A stretch of DNA of 33,480 nt from Prochlorococcaceae cyanobacterium jk18x1bzbins.87 (GCA_022826535.1 JAJDUS010000051.1:1-33480), one strand, 5' to 3'; positions 1-8,396 are shown, counted from the stretch's first letter. Notes: generated from the sequence alone by a model not told the origin. Numbers and translations: made by a program.

Positions 1-557
1 CCCAAGAGAGCACCAGGAGGAGATGGGTGATGGCCCAGTTGTTGGGGCTCAGCGCAGAGCAGGTTGATGGCATCCGCCCTTTGTTTCCCAAGGAACGGGG
101 TGGGAAGCGGGTGGAGGACAGGAAGGTGTTAAGCGGCATCATCCCTGTCATTCAGAAGGGGCTGCGCTGGGTGGATGCCCCCGGCCGCCTATGGCCCCCA
201 CAAAACCCTCTACAACCGTTTTCGCCGCTGGTCAGACAAGGGTATTTTTGATCTGATCTTTGACCTGCCGCCTGCGGCCACGGTGATCGGGGATCAAGGG
301 TATGACAGGGACAAAATCCGTCAGATGCTGTCCCAGCAGGGCATCACGCTTTGCATCCCGCCCCGTCGCTGCCGCAGGAAACCAGTGCATTACAGCAAGA
401 GATTGTATCGCAAGCGTCATAAAATTCGAGAATCTTTTTTCCCCACTGTAAAGACTGGCGGCCCATTGCAACCCGCTGCGACCGCTGCGCCCACGCCTTC
501 CATTCTGCCATCCTCCTGGCCGCCACTGTCCTCTTCTGGTGATGAGTCCTGGCCCTA
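1..557 (+). mobile_element. Decayed IS427-type (IS5 family) element, left tip cut off by window edge
   Basis: Remnant of an IS5-family (IS427-like) transposase element. The first reading frame starts at position 27 and carries the family N-terminal helix-turn-helix part (GIRPLFPKERG, then RKVLSGIIPVIQKGLRW). It then breaks; the continuation in another frame (YGPHKTLYNRF, then IGDQGYDRDKIR) follows near 180-330. The central DDE section is missing: sequence before the first catalytic Asp is joined directly to the GDQGYD block near 264-270. The right terminus is the sequence reading CCCTAG at 553-558. The left terminus lies about 50 bases outside the window, judged from the copy at 29087. With frameshifts and a missing catalytic segment, it cannot make transposase. 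Confidence 0.85.
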
Positions 558-568
558 GGGGGTGTGGA

Positions 569-802
569 TCAACCAGGCTCAAGGCGAACAGCGTACCACT
601 GCACCCGCTGGCCAGGAGCCACTTCCAGTTCACAAGCGGTATCCAAAAGATGGGCAGCCCGGGTTAAGGCATCGTGAAGGTGGTCAAGGCCAGCAGGAAC
701 ATGGTCCATTGCAGCAAGGGTCCGTGCCAGCCAAGCGGCGGTTTCCGCCTGATCAGCCATCCACTCCGCTTTGCCGGGCTCCAGGATCACATAGTGGTCC
801 AT
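569..802 (-). CDS. Small conserved cyanobacterial protein of unknown function (77 aa)
   Basis: Short soluble acidic protein beginning MDHYVILEPGKAEW and ending CELEVAPGQRVQWYAVRLEPG. The clean frame directly downstream of the glutathione S-transferase gene, on the same strand, supports a real gene; I recognise the overall look as a conserved hypothetical of marine picocyanobacteria but cannot name a family. An alternative ATG at 826 would add eight residues (MADPIIWA) and overlap the end of the upstream gene by a few bases, which would imply translational coupling. No strong ribosome binding site separates the two choices. The 3' end lies 11 bases from the right end of the IS remnant at 1-557, so the IS inserted just downstream and left the gene intact. 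Confidence 0.6.
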   Translation of the reverse strand: MDHYVILEPGKAEWMADQAETAAWLARTLAAMDHVPAGLDHLHDALTRAAHLLDTACELEVAPGQRVQWYAVRLEPG

Positions 803-818
803 GGCCCAAATGATGGGA

Positions 819-1538
819 TCAGCCATCACGCCCCACAGCCCCATAGAGCTGATCCCGCCAGGCAAACAGGGGTTCAAACAAGGGATGATCGGCGATGCCG
901 GAAACACCGCGGCCTGCCAGATCGGTGCCGGCCGTGGCGGGAAACTTCAGCCCATAGAGTTGGGCCGCCACAGCCAGATCGGCCACACAGTTCTGTGGGC
1001 CAACCAGGGGCCCACCACTGGCCACAAGCGTTGTCAGTTGCTCCAAGGCGTGCTTGAGTTGTTGAAGACCTGCATGGTGAAGCAGATGGCTGACACCCGA
1101 CACCATGCCCCCCGGAAGCGCCCCCAGCACATCCCGCAAGGGACCCGGCGTGGCCTGGGGGAGGAGGGCTTTGCGCAGGTGGTTGTCCTGGCTGATGGCC
1201 TGGAGAAGGGCGATGCGGGCCCCGTGGGCCAAGGTTGTATCGGCCCAGTTCTCCCACAGCAGGGCCCGGGCGCGCTCCTGGGGGTCTTCAGGAAGCAGAG
1301 GGGGCTCAGGAGCCTTGTTGTCCAGGTGACGGGCGATGGCCGCGGACCCTGCCACCAACACATCTCCATCTTGCAGCACCGGAACTTGTCGCTGCCCGGA
1401 GCGGCGAAAGAGATCCACTTGGCCCACCCCAGGGGTCACCTCTTCCATGACGTAAGGAATTCCCTTGGCATTCAGCAACAGCCGGGCTTTTTCACAAAAT
1501 GGGGAGTGACGGAATTGAAAAAGTTTCACAGGAGGCAT
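819..1538 (-). CDS. Glutathione S-transferase family protein
   Basis: A 239-aa protein with the two-part GST plan. Residues 1-75 form a thioredoxin-like domain (KLFQFRHSPFCEKARLLLN, then the cis-Pro segment RQVPVLQDGD at about 49-58 and the glutathione-contacting GSAAIARHL). The rest is the helical C-terminal domain, ending PLFAWRDQLY. The single Cys in SPFCEKAR resembles Cys-type bacterial GSTs or glutaredoxin-like GSTs rather than Ser/Tyr classes. Expected to conjugate or reduce substrates with glutathione in the cytosol; the substrate cannot be inferred. It is divergent from the DUF751-rbfA pair, with about 60 bases between the starts, and is followed by the 77-aa gene at 569-802. Confidence 0.85.
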   Translation of the reverse strand: MPPVKLFQFRHSPFCEKARLLLNAKGIPYVMEEVTPGVGQVDLFRRSGQRQVPVLQDGDVLVAGSAAIARHLDNKAPEPPLLPEDPQERARALLWENWADTTLAHGARIALLQAISQDNHLRKALLPQATPGPLRDVLGALPGGMVSGVSHLLHHAGLQQLKHALEQLTTLVASGGPLVGPQNCVADLAVAAQLYGLKFPATAGTDLAGRGVSGIADHPLFEPLFAWRDQLYGAVGRDG

Positions 1539-1598
1539 TGATGATTTGGCAAAGTCTTTCCCATGCTCGCGGGCAAACCACAGTTTTGGGATGATGCC

Positions 1599-1808
1599 AT
1601 GGGAAATCTGCTCGCCACCCTGACCAAGTACCCCCGCTTTCTGCTGGGATTTATCCTGGGAATCTTTCTCTCTGCCGTCAAGCCCTTTCTGGCTTGGGGG
1701 CGGCGCAGTCCCATTGCGGCCGTGGCCCTGATGGGTGCCGTCATCAGTGGCTTGATCTGTCTCGTGCAGATTCTGGATGCCATGCTTGTGGTTTCAGGAG
1801 AGGCCTGA
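1599..1808 (+). CDS. DUF751 family small membrane protein
   Basis: Small two-helix membrane protein of the cyanobacterial/plastid DUF751 family. The start at 1599 gives MGNLLATLTKYPRFLLGF, the typical opening. Two hydrophobic stretches follow (about residues 13-28 and 40-64), separated by a short basic loop (WGRRSP). A start at 1563 would add twelve residues with no family match. It lies 3 bases before rbfA, an arrangement I recall as common in cyanobacteria, so the two are probably one transcript. Function unknown. Confidence 0.75.
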   Translation: MGNLLATLTKYPRFLLGFILGIFLSAVKPFLAWGRRSPIAAVALMGAVISGLICLVQILDAMLVVSGEA

Positions 1809-1811
1809 GCC

Positions 1812-2189
1812 ATGGCGCAAGGGCGACGGGTCACGCGGGTGGCGGCCCTGATCAAGCGGGAGCTGGGTCAGATGCTGGGGGGGCAACTGAGGGATGAGCG
1901 GTTGACCCGCTCCATCATCACCATCACCACTGTGGACGTGAGTGGGGATCTGCAGCATTGCAAGGTGTTTGTCAGTCTCTATGGAGAGGAGGCGGGACAG
2001 GAGGCGGCTCTCAATGGTCTGAAGGCCGCCAGCGGCTTCCTGCGGACCCAGTTGAGCCGCCGTCTGGAGTTGAGGCGGTGTCCCAAGATCTGGTTTTACC
2101 AGGACAAGGGAATGGCAGCCGCCACAACCGTGCTCAACCTTCTTGAGAAACTCCGGCAGCAGAAGCCTTCAGGGGGACCTGAAAGCTGA
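1812..2189 (+). CDS. rbfA: Ribosome-binding factor A
   Basis: RbfA, a KH-fold protein that binds the 30S subunit during late 16S rRNA maturation and is needed for growth at low temperature. The 125-aa length fits the family (about 110-135 aa). The N-terminus has the expected RVTRVAALIKRELGQML, then DERLTRSIITITTVDVSGDL with the family's T-V-x-V-S-x-D-L strand, then the strand CKVFVSLYG and the conserved L-R-x-x-L-x-x-R-L-x-L-R-x-x-P helix (FLRTQLSRRLELRRCP). The C-terminus is short and somewhat divergent: WFYQDKGMAAATTVLNLLEKL lacks the usual Asp-rich turn before the last helix. It follows DUF751 by 3 bases. Confidence 0.92.
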   Translation: MAQGRRVTRVAALIKRELGQMLGGQLRDERLTRSIITITTVDVSGDLQHCKVFVSLYGEEAGQEAALNGLKAASGFLRTQLSRRLELRRCPKIWFYQDKGMAAATTVLNLLEKLRQQKPSGGPES

Positions 2190-2342
2190 TGAACAAGCAG
2201 GCCTGTGGCTGGGCTCACGCTTGCTGGCTCCCTCATGCTGACCCAGGGTCAGCAGGTTGAGGAGAGCTTGGCGATCCTCTTGGTCAAGCTCCCCGTGGCA
2301 ATCCCAATCGAGCGTGAACAGTGTGGAGTCAAGGAGCAGCAT
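2169..2342 (-). CDS. Possible small protein (57 aa), unknown
   Basis: A short minus-strand frame that encodes MLLLDSTLFTLDWDCHGELD and then QEDRQALLNLLTLGQ, followed by a polar tail. The first 36 residues look like a folded acidic peptide with amphipathic periodicity, not like a chance frame. The frame opens only a few codons before the ATG. It overlaps the 3' end of rbfA tail to tail by 21 bases. There is no convincing ribosome binding site. I cannot name a family. Otherwise the stretch between rbfA and the antiporter (2190-2528) has only AT-richer sequence near 2380-2440, which could hold the antiporter promoter. Confidence 0.35.
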   Translation of the reverse strand: MLLLDSTLFTLDWDCHGELDQEDRQALLNLLTLGQHEGASKREPSHRPACSSAFRSP

Positions 2343-2528
2343 GAGGGGGGCGGAGCCTTCCGAATCTGATCAAATTATTCCCTGGAAAGGAAAAGATTCT
2401 CCGTGAGTTCAGAATCATTTAAGATATGAACGGCATTGTACTAGTGTGCCCCCTGGCCGTGGTGGGTAGTGGGCAATACTGGTGTTCGGCAAGATAAGCA
2501 CTACTTTTGCTGGAGCGCCTCAGCGTTG

Positions 2529-3428
2529 ATGTCCCGTGATCTTGGCTTTGCACTGCTGAAACTCTTGCTGTCCATCGGTCTCACCATTGCTGCGGTGAGA
2601 CTGCTGGTCATCAACGGCCTGGAGAGGCTTGCCCAGACTCTGGGGTGGTCAGCCAAAACCAAGGGACAGATCCTGGGCTATGCCACCAGCCTGCCGGAGT
2701 TGGTGGCGGTGTTGGCCACAGCGGTCAATGGCAGGGAGAGCTTGGCGGGAGGCTTTTGGAATATCGCCTCCAGCAACGTGATCAATCTGGTGCTGTTTCT
2801 GACCGCCGTGGTATTTTACCTGCGCCACTGGGAGCTGTTTAACCCTCGCTTCATTGAGGAAATCAGCTTTTGTGCATTTTCTGTACTGTTGCCCCTGGTG
2901 CTGGCCGCCACCGGCGTCCCCCCTTCTCTGGTGCTAGGACTGGCTTTGCTGAGCTGCTTTCTGGGCTATCAGCTCCTGGACCATAATCTGGCGGAATTGC
3001 AGGGGAAGCGGGGCCAGGAGGCCAATGCCCAGGCCCCCGGTGGCGCCCAAGAGATGGCAATGGAGCAGACGCCACCCAACCAGGGGACAGCCCTTGTCCT
3101 GTTGCTGATGGGAATTGTGGCCCTCGCCGTCACTGGCCACAGCTTGGGGAACAGTGCCGAATTGCTCATTGAGGCCATCCAATTGCCTGCCTGGCTGGTG
3201 GGCTGTTGCCTGGGTCTGGTCACGTCACTTCCGGAACTCACATCCTTCTTTGATCTCTACGGCCGTAGTACAGGCCAGGCGGAGACCCGCAGGCTTGAGG
3301 CCACCCAGGCCAATCTGGACACCCTGGTGAGTTCCAACATGGCCAATATCGGTCTCATCTACCCCTTGGGGTTGGTGGCCTTTCAACTGAGTGAGTGGCT
3401 GGGGCTGGACGGGCTGATTGGGGCTTAG
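2529..3428 (+). CDS. Sodium/calcium exchanger family (Na_Ca_ex) membrane protein
   Basis: A 299-aa integral membrane protein of the Ca2+/cation antiporter superfamily. It has the internal duplication of the family: an alpha-1 repeat (GYATSLPELVAVLATAVNG, about residues 50-68 from this start) and an alpha-2 repeat (LVTSLPELTSFFDLYG, about 230-245), each with the Pro-Glu used in ion binding. A hydrophilic loop at about 155-185 separates the halves. The start at 2529 gives MSRDLGFALLKLL; a frame start at 2469 would add 20 polar residues before the first helix. The stop codon TAG (3426-3428) is formed by the TA target of the adjacent IS remnant plus its terminal G. Exchanged ion not determinable. 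Confidence 0.85.
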   Translation: MSRDLGFALLKLLLSIGLTIAAVRLLVINGLERLAQTLGWSAKTKGQILGYATSLPELVAVLATAVNGRESLAGGFWNIASSNVINLVLFLTAVVFYLRHWELFNPRFIEEISFCAFSVLLPLVLAATGVPPSLVLGLALLSCFLGYQLLDHNLAELQGKRGQEANAQAPGGAQEMAMEQTPPNQGTALVLLLMGIVALAVTGHSLGNSAELLIEAIQLPAWLVGCCLGLVTSLPELTSFFDLYGRSTGQAETRRLEATQANLDTLVSSNMANIGLIYPLGLVAFQLSEWLGLDGLIGA

Positions 3429-4329
3429 GGTCAGGCCTCATCACCAGAAGAGGACGGTAGCGGCAGGAGGATGGCAGAATGGAAGATGTGGGCGCAGCCG
3501 CCGTAGCGGGTTGCAATGGGCCGCCAGTCCTTCTGTCGGGAAAAGAGATTCTCGATTTTGTGATCCTTGCGATCCAGCCTCTTGCTGTAATGCACTGGTT
3601 TCTTGCGGCAGCAACCGGGCGTGATGCAAGGCGTGATGCCCTGCTGGACCAGCATCTTACGGATTTTGTTCCTGTCATCCCCTTGATCGCCCATCACCGT
3701 GGCCGTAGGCGGCAGGTCCTCAGCACCAGTGAAGTCACTGCATTGCCCCTCACGCATTTGATCCGATCTTTTCTGAGTTGTCAGCATCCGACTCCGCAGA
3801 GCCGCCTGATGCCCCAGAGCCAGAGGTGCTGATGATTGACGCCACTGGTCTCAAAGCCCGTCCCACGGCGTCCAGCCTCAACAAACGGGGGGTGCCCCCC
3901 GCCTGATTGGTGGCACCAAGGGGGGCATGACCAGCAAGCTCCATGAGGTCTGTGACAGCAAAGGTGGTCCCCTGCGACTCCACCTGCGGAGGGGCAATGC
4001 AGTGGCTTCACCGGTGCCGATGTGGTGCTCAAAGACCTGCCGCCTGCGGCCACGGTGATGGGGGATCAAGGGGATGACAGGGACAAAATCCGTAAGATGC
4101 TGTCCCAGCAGGGCATCACGCCTTGCATTCTGCCCGGTCGCTGCCGCAAGAAATCCAGTATATTACAGCAAGAGATTATATCGTAAGCGTCATAAAATCG
4201 AGAATCTTTTTTCCCGACTGAAAGACTGGCGGCCCATTGCAACCCGCTACGACCGCTGCGCCAACGCCTTCCATTCTGCCATCCTCCTGGCGGCCACTGT
4301 CCTCTTCTGGTTGATGAGTCCTAACCCTA
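3426..4329. mobile_element. Rearranged IS427-type locus: two right halves in inverted orientation
   Basis: Both ends of this locus match the right end of the IS427-type element. From 3428 to about 3753 the sequence reads as the minus-strand 3' half (on the minus strand: GDQGDDRNKIRKM, then KDWRPIATRYG, then the right terminus). From about 3754 to 4327 a second copy reads on the plus strand, containing the first catalytic block (MIDATGLKAR-like, near 3833), the GDQGDDRDKIRKM block (near 4063-4100), KDWRPIATRYDRC and the right terminus. No N-terminal half is present. Both parts carry frameshifts. An inversion or a recombination between two copies explains the layout. TA dinucleotides flank both ends (3426-3427, 4328-4329). 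Confidence 0.8.
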
Positions 4330-4335
4330 GGACAC

Positions 4336-5589
4336 TTAGGGACGCAGAGGGATGCGGCGCCAGTAGGTGCCATCCTCCACGGCCCTGCTCCGTTGTTGCA
4401 GCGCGGCCATATCTGCTGGAATGACAGTGATCTGCTGCTCCCGTCCTTGCTGCCAGACGGTCAGCCTCAGCCGGCCCCCCACCCCCGCAGCCTCCACGGC
4501 CTTGAGCAACTCCTCCGACTGGGTCACACGGGTTCCCCCCACTGCAAGGATCACATCCCCGGCGCGAAGTCCCGCCTGCTCGGCAGGGCTCAAGGCTAGC
4601 ACATTGAGGACCAGCACCCCTTGACGTTCTGGCAGTTGGAAGCCCCTGTCACTGTTCCGATTGAATTCACGGGCCATCTCAGGCGTCAGGGGACGTAGGC
4701 CGATCCCCACCATGGCATGGCTCACCTTGCCCGTTTGGATCAACTCTTTGGCAATACTGCGGGCCCGATTGATGGGAATGGCGAAGCCCAGGCCAGCCCC
4801 CGGTCCACTGCGGACCAGGGTGTTGATGCCAACCACCTCGCCAGCCGCATTCAGAAGGGGACCACCGGAATTGCCAGGATTGATGGCCGCGTCGGTCTGG
4901 ATCAACTCCAGCCGCTTGTCGGTAATACCCAGCTTGCTGATATTGCGGTTGAGACTGCTGATAATGCCCATGGTGACGGTGTTATCCAGCCCAAAGGGAT
5001 TGCCCACCGCAATGGCCCAGTCCCCCACCTCCATGGCGTCGGAATCCCCCAAGGGGGCCACCGGCAAGGGGGTGGGGGACATCACCCTCACCACTGCCAG
5101 ATCGGTCACGGAGTCCAGGCCCACAACAGCGCCAGTCAAGGTGCGACCATCCGTCAGGCTCACCTCCACCTGATCGCTTCGTTCCACCACATGGGCATTG
5201 GTCAGGATCAAACCTTCCTCGGCAAAGATGACCCCTGTTCCCTGCTCCCGTTGGGTGCGTTGGGTGGGGGGCAGGCCATTCTCAAAGAACTGGTTAAAAA
5301 ACTGATCAAAGAATGGTCCCCCCATGCCCTGGGGGGGCAAGCGGCCAGTGGTCACAGTGCGCACGGTATCAATGCGGACCACAGCGGGACCAACACGGCG
5401 CGCAGCTTGTGTGACAAAAGACTCGGGTGTGATGGGTTCCCGCTGCGCAAACCCTGTGGGGACCACCACCAGCGAGCCAAGCGCCAGACCCAGGGCCAAA
5501 ACGCCAGCACGGCAGCCGAGGTGCGGGAAAGACCGACCCCATGCCGATGGTCGTGGTGCTGGCGTCAGTGGAGGAGATGGAAGTGCCAT
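4336..5589 (-). CDS. HtrA/Deg-type trypsin-like serine protease with one PDZ domain
   Basis: Envelope protease/chaperone of the DegP/HtrA family, 417 aa. A signal peptide or anchor covers about residues 27-48 ([20 protein letters not shown]). The chymotrypsin-fold domain carries the full triad: His133 (ILTNAHVV), Asp163 (SVTDLAVV) and Ser241 (NPGNSGGP). One PDZ domain follows at about 300-400 ([18 protein letters not shown]). The insert [10 protein letters not shown] before the protease domain is typical of cyanobacterial HhoA/HhoB/HtrA. Likely degrades or holds damaged proteins in the periplasm or thylakoid lumen; which of the three Deg paralogues it is cannot be settled from here. The stop lies 7 bases from the IS right end at 4329. 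It is divergent from the DUF2973 gene, with only 26 bases between the starts as given. Confidence 0.93.
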   Translation of the reverse strand: MALPSPPLTPAPRPSAWGRSFPHLGCRAGVLALGLALGSLVVVPTGFAQREPITPESFVTQAARRVGPAVVRIDTVRTVTTGRLPPQGMGGPFFDQFFNQFFENGLPPTQRTQREQGTGVIFAEEGLILTNAHVVERSDQVEVSLTDGRTLTGAVVGLDSVTDLAVVRVMSPTPLPVAPLGDSDAMEVGDWAIAVGNPFGLDNTVTMGIISSLNRNISKLGITDKRLELIQTDAAINPGNSGGPLLNAAGEVVGINTLVRSGPGAGLGFAIPINRARSIAKELIQTGKVSHAMVGIGLRPLTPEMAREFNRNSDRGFQLPERQGVLVLNVLALSPAEQAGLRAGDVILAVGGTRVTQSEELLKAVEAAGVGGRLRLTVWQQGREQQITVIPADMAALQQRSRAVEDGTYWRRIPLRP

Positions 5590-5615
5590 GATCGTGTAGC
5601 GCGTGTAAGCTAGCC

Positions 5616-5891
5616 ATGAGCCAAATCATCCCCATACTCTACGGACTCTGCTTTGTCTTGCTGTTGGTCCAGGCCATGCGCCTTATGGGGCGCGGTTTTA
5701 GTGCGACCAGCGGCAAGAAAGACCACGCCTCCGCCAGGTCGGTCACCGTTCATCCCGAGTTGCTCGACCAGGAGGGCAATCTCCTGGAGGATGAGTTGCT
5801 CACGGTGCGCTTCACTGGGGATAACGAACCACCAGCAACTACCAGCCCAGGTCAACAGCCGGATGATTCTCCCCCCTTGGCCCCCCGCTAA
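5616..5891 (+). CDS. DUF2973 family small membrane protein
   Basis: A 91-aa cyanobacterial protein: one N-terminal transmembrane helix ([20 protein letters not shown], about residues 4-23), then a soluble part with the family block [20 protein letters not shown], then a Pro/Ser-rich tail. This matches my recollection of DUF2973, known only from oxygenic phototrophs and uncharacterised. It faces away from the htrA gene, and the two probably share a short control region that may extend into one of the reading frames. Confidence 0.72.
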   Translation: MSQIIPILYGLCFVLLLVQAMRLMGRGFSATSGKKDHASARSVTVHPELLDQEGNLLEDELLTVRFTGDNEPPATTSPGQQPDDSPPLAPR

Positions 5892-5937
5892 AGGTTGAGA
5901 TGGCCATGGCTGTGTCCTGGTCTTTTCCCGGTGTTCC

Positions 5938-6381
5938 ATGCTGAATGAATGCCCCACAAAGGCCCCCTTGGGGTTTCTCACCAATGCACCAGACCCCGTG
6001 AACAAGAGAATGCGAACCGTTGCTGCGGTCTTGAAAGGCCTGAAGCTCCCCCCTCGCTTCCAGCTTCGGCAGGTGAAGGAAAATCCGATTCGCCTTGAGT
6101 TGACGCTGACCCCTGCCTATGGCAAGGCCCCCATCCTGGTGGGCCTGGTGGAGTCCCAGGATCTGGTCACATGGCGTGATCGGGACGGACGGGCCCCCCG
6201 TGACCTGCAAGGCACCTGGGACTGGACTGTTCGCCACGGCGCCGTGAGTACAGGGGGCTGGAATCCCTACTTGAAGGAAGCGCTCCAAACCATGTTTGAG
6301 ACAGGGCTCCCCGCCTATCTCTATGAGGAGGTCACAGGGGAGACCTATCACCCTGTGGATGGGGCCCGGCACGTGCGCTAG
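5938..6381 (+). CDS. Conserved cyanobacterial protein, unknown function (147 aa)
   Basis: Soluble protein with no signal peptide or membrane helix. It opens MLNECPTKAPLGFLTNAP and contains the blocks LKLPPRFQLRQVKENPIRLE, GLVESQDLVTWRDRDGRAPR, TWDWTVRHGAVSTGGWNPYL and VTGETYHPVDGARHVR. Well-behaved codon use and lack of internal breaks show it is a real gene. I recognise no enzyme motif. It follows the DUF2973 gene on the same strand after 46 bases. The stop codon TAG (6379-6381) is built from the TA target of the IS copy at 6379-7259 plus the element's first G, so the insertion left the protein intact. Confidence 0.7.
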   Translation: MLNECPTKAPLGFLTNAPDPVNKRMRTVAAVLKGLKLPPRFQLRQVKENPIRLELTLTPAYGKAPILVGLVESQDLVTWRDRDGRAPRDLQGTWDWTVRHGAVSTGGWNPYLKEALQTMFETGLPAYLYEEVTGETYHPVDGARHVR

Positions 6382-7259
6382 GGTCAGGACCCAGTAATGT
6401 GAGGAGTAGCCCCCTGAGGGTGCCCCAAGGGAGCACCAGGAGGATGGGTGATGGCCTGGTTGTTTGGGCTGAGCCAGGGGCAGGTTGCAGGTATCCGCCC
6501 CTTGTTGCCCAAGGAACGGGTTGTGAAGCGGGTCGATGACAGAAAGGTATTGAGCGGCATCTTCTACGTGACCCGGAGGGATCTGTGCGGGTGGATGCCC
6601 CGGCGGCCGATGGCCCCCACAATCCTCTACAACTGTTGCCGCCGCTCCTCAGACAAGGATATTTTTGATCTGACCTTTTCCGGGTTGCCACCATCCGATC
6701 CGTCAGAACCATCCGATGCCATAGGGCCACCCGATTCCGCAGAGCCGTGCGATGTACCGGAGCCAAAGGTGCTGATGATTGAGGCCACCAATCTCAAGGC
6801 CCATCCCACGGCATCCAGCCTCAGCAAGGGGGGCTGAATCCCGTCTGATGGACGCACCAAGGGGTGCATGACCAGCAAGCTCATGGGGTCTGCGACAGCA
6901 AAGGTCCTCCTCTGCGGCTGGACCTGAGGGAAGGGCAATGGAGTGACTTCACTGGTGCTGATGGCTGCCGCCTGCTGCCGCGGTGATGGGGGATCAAGGG
7001 GATGACAGGGACAAAATCCGCAAGATGCTGGCCCAGCAGGGCACCACGTCTTGCATCCCGTCCCGTCGCTGCCGCAAGCAGCCAGTCCATGACCACAAGA
7101 AAGTCTACCGCAGGTGTCACAAAATCGAGACGCTCTTTTCCCGGCAGAAGGACTGGCGGGCGGCCCATTGCAACCCGCTACCACCGTTGCGTCCACGTCT
7201 TCCCCTCTGCCATCCTCCTGGTCGCCATTGGCCTCTTCTGGTGATGAGGCCTGACCCTA
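6379..7259 (+). mobile_element. Near full-length but dead IS427-type (IS5 family) element
   Basis: The most complete copy in the window, 881 bases with the flanking TA. The left end begins with the G-G-G-T-C-A-G-G-A terminus right after TA at 6379-6380, and the right end mirrors it (C-C-T-G-A-C-C-C, then TA at 7258-7259). The transposase starts near 6448 (MMAWLFGLSQGQVAGIRPLL), keeps the first DDE block (LMIEATNLKAHPTASSL, near 6772-6825; the usual Asp reads Glu), and later GDQGDDRDKIRKM (near 6988-7028). There are stops and frameshifts, including TGA at about 6836. It separates an intact hypothetical gene from the trpD pseudogene. Confidence 0.87.
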
Positions 7260-7274
7260 GGCCGTCCGATCCTG

Positions 7275-7972
7275 GTGAATGACGAGATGCACCGGCAGTG
7301 GTTCTGGCCCAGTGTGCTGGAGCAGTTGTTGCTGCCGCAGCCGCTGCAGCAGGGGCACGCCCAGGCGCTGATGGGGGCTTGGCGATGGGAGGAGTTGGCG
7401 CCGGTGTCGCTGGATTTGCTGCCCCCGGTACTGCAAGGGGGAGGTGTTGGATACCTGCGACACAGGGGGGGACGACGCCGGTACATTACAACACTTCTAC
7501 GGCTGTGGCCGTGACCGCTGCGGCACGTGGGGTCCCCATCGCCAAACATGGCAACAGGAGCCGCCTCAGGCAAGGTGGGGTCAGCCGATGTTCTGGAAGC
7601 CTGGTGGGGGTCAATCTCAAGGCCCCGCCAGCCGCCAGCCTCAATGCTTTGGCACAGGGATGGGGCTCTGTTTTCTCTTCGCCCCGGGATGGCATCCTGA
7701 CCTTGCCAAGCTGGCCCCGTTGCGGCGCAGCCTGGGGATCAGAAGCGTACCGTATTTAACCTTTTGGGGTCATTGGTCAATCCCCCAAGCCCGCCGATCA
7801 GGTGTTGGGTGTTGCGGATGCCGCCCTGTTGAACCCCATGGCCCCGGCCCTGGCCCAGTTGGGGGTGTAGTGCGCCGTTGCGATCCATGGCCATGGGGGG
7901 TTGGACGAAGCGGACCGGATCGGACCCAGGCCGATGGTCCATGTGGTGGCGTTGGCATATCCCACGGGCAAG
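7275..7972 (+). pseudogene. trpD: Anthranilate phosphoribosyltransferase pseudogene
   Basis: Broken trpD, whose product would join phosphoribosyl diphosphate to anthranilate in tryptophan synthesis. Pieces of the family lie in order but in different frames: an N-terminal helical part ([20 protein letters not shown]), the PRPP-binding glycine loop as [10 protein letters not shown] at about 7447 (normally D-T-C-G-T-G-G-D-G), [20 protein letters not shown] followed by GNRS at about 7541-7561 in a second frame, then [20 protein letters not shown] in the first frame again, then [20 protein letters not shown], an in-frame TAG at 7868-7870, and [15 protein letters not shown]. About 40 residues between the helical part and the glycine loop are deleted. 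It starts 16 bases from the right end of the dead IS copy. Confidence 0.85.
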
Positions 7973-8317
7973 AGTAAAGACGAAGACCAGCTACACCAGG
8001 AGCACCAACAGGTAACGCACTGGGATGGGAATGAATTTCAGGTCAGTGATTCAGGCGACGGGGAAAGGTGTGGGGTGTTTAGCTACCGATTGCGACGGCC
8101 TCGGTTGCCCGAGTTTGAGGGATGGGAGAAATGGGTCTGTCTCTGGGAACCCACCCTGACGCTGAGCTGATGAAACACCCTGGGGCCAGAATTGGTTTGC
8201 AAGACGCCAAGTGACGGTCACAGTCCCGCAAGGGCTGACGGTAGAGAGGCAACAACAGGAATGGTCGGTTTTTCAGCTTCGGCACTTTGCGCTGTAAGTC
8301 TCCAAGCAAAACAATTT
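7973..8317. other. Unassigned degenerate sequence
   Basis: No intact gene. A reading frame continues out of the trpD remnant to 8170 and ends in FEGWEKWVCLWEPTLTLS, which resembles a real C-terminal peptide but not TrpD. A second coherent piece near 8190-8297 reads NWFARRQVTVTVPQ and later EWSVFQLRHFAL before a stop. These may be remnants of another gene that followed trpD; I could not identify it. Confidence 0.4.
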
Positions 8318-8349
8318 CCAGGGTTTACAGCGGAGGCTGCGAACCCTGG
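8318..8349 (-). terminator. Hairpin downstream of psaK, probable terminator
   Basis: Two 14-base arms (8318-8331 and 8336-8349) pair with one mismatch and one G-T wobble around a 4-base loop. Read on the minus strand, the hairpin lies 47 bases after the psaK stop and is followed by a moderately T-rich run (AAATTGTTTTG). The position and strand fit a Rho-independent terminator for the minus-strand psaK operon, although the T-run is interrupted. Confidence 0.65.
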
Positions 8350-8396
8350 AAACTAAAGACGTGAACGCGGACAGGTGGGTGTGGGCAGGGATCAGA

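Noticed and set aside
801-1541. Plus-strand 246-aa open frame
   Set aside because: Complementary to the GST gene, which shows clear domain motifs; the plus-strand product has no sensible features.
3426-4329. Possible composite transposon with cargo
   Set aside because: The two inverted IS halves abut directly near 3753 with no host gene between them, so there is no cargo.
4717-5613. Long plus-strand open frame of 298 aa
   Set aside because: It is the antisense shadow of the htrA gene; His- and Gly-rich sequence with no family match, while the minus strand shows a full serine protease triad.
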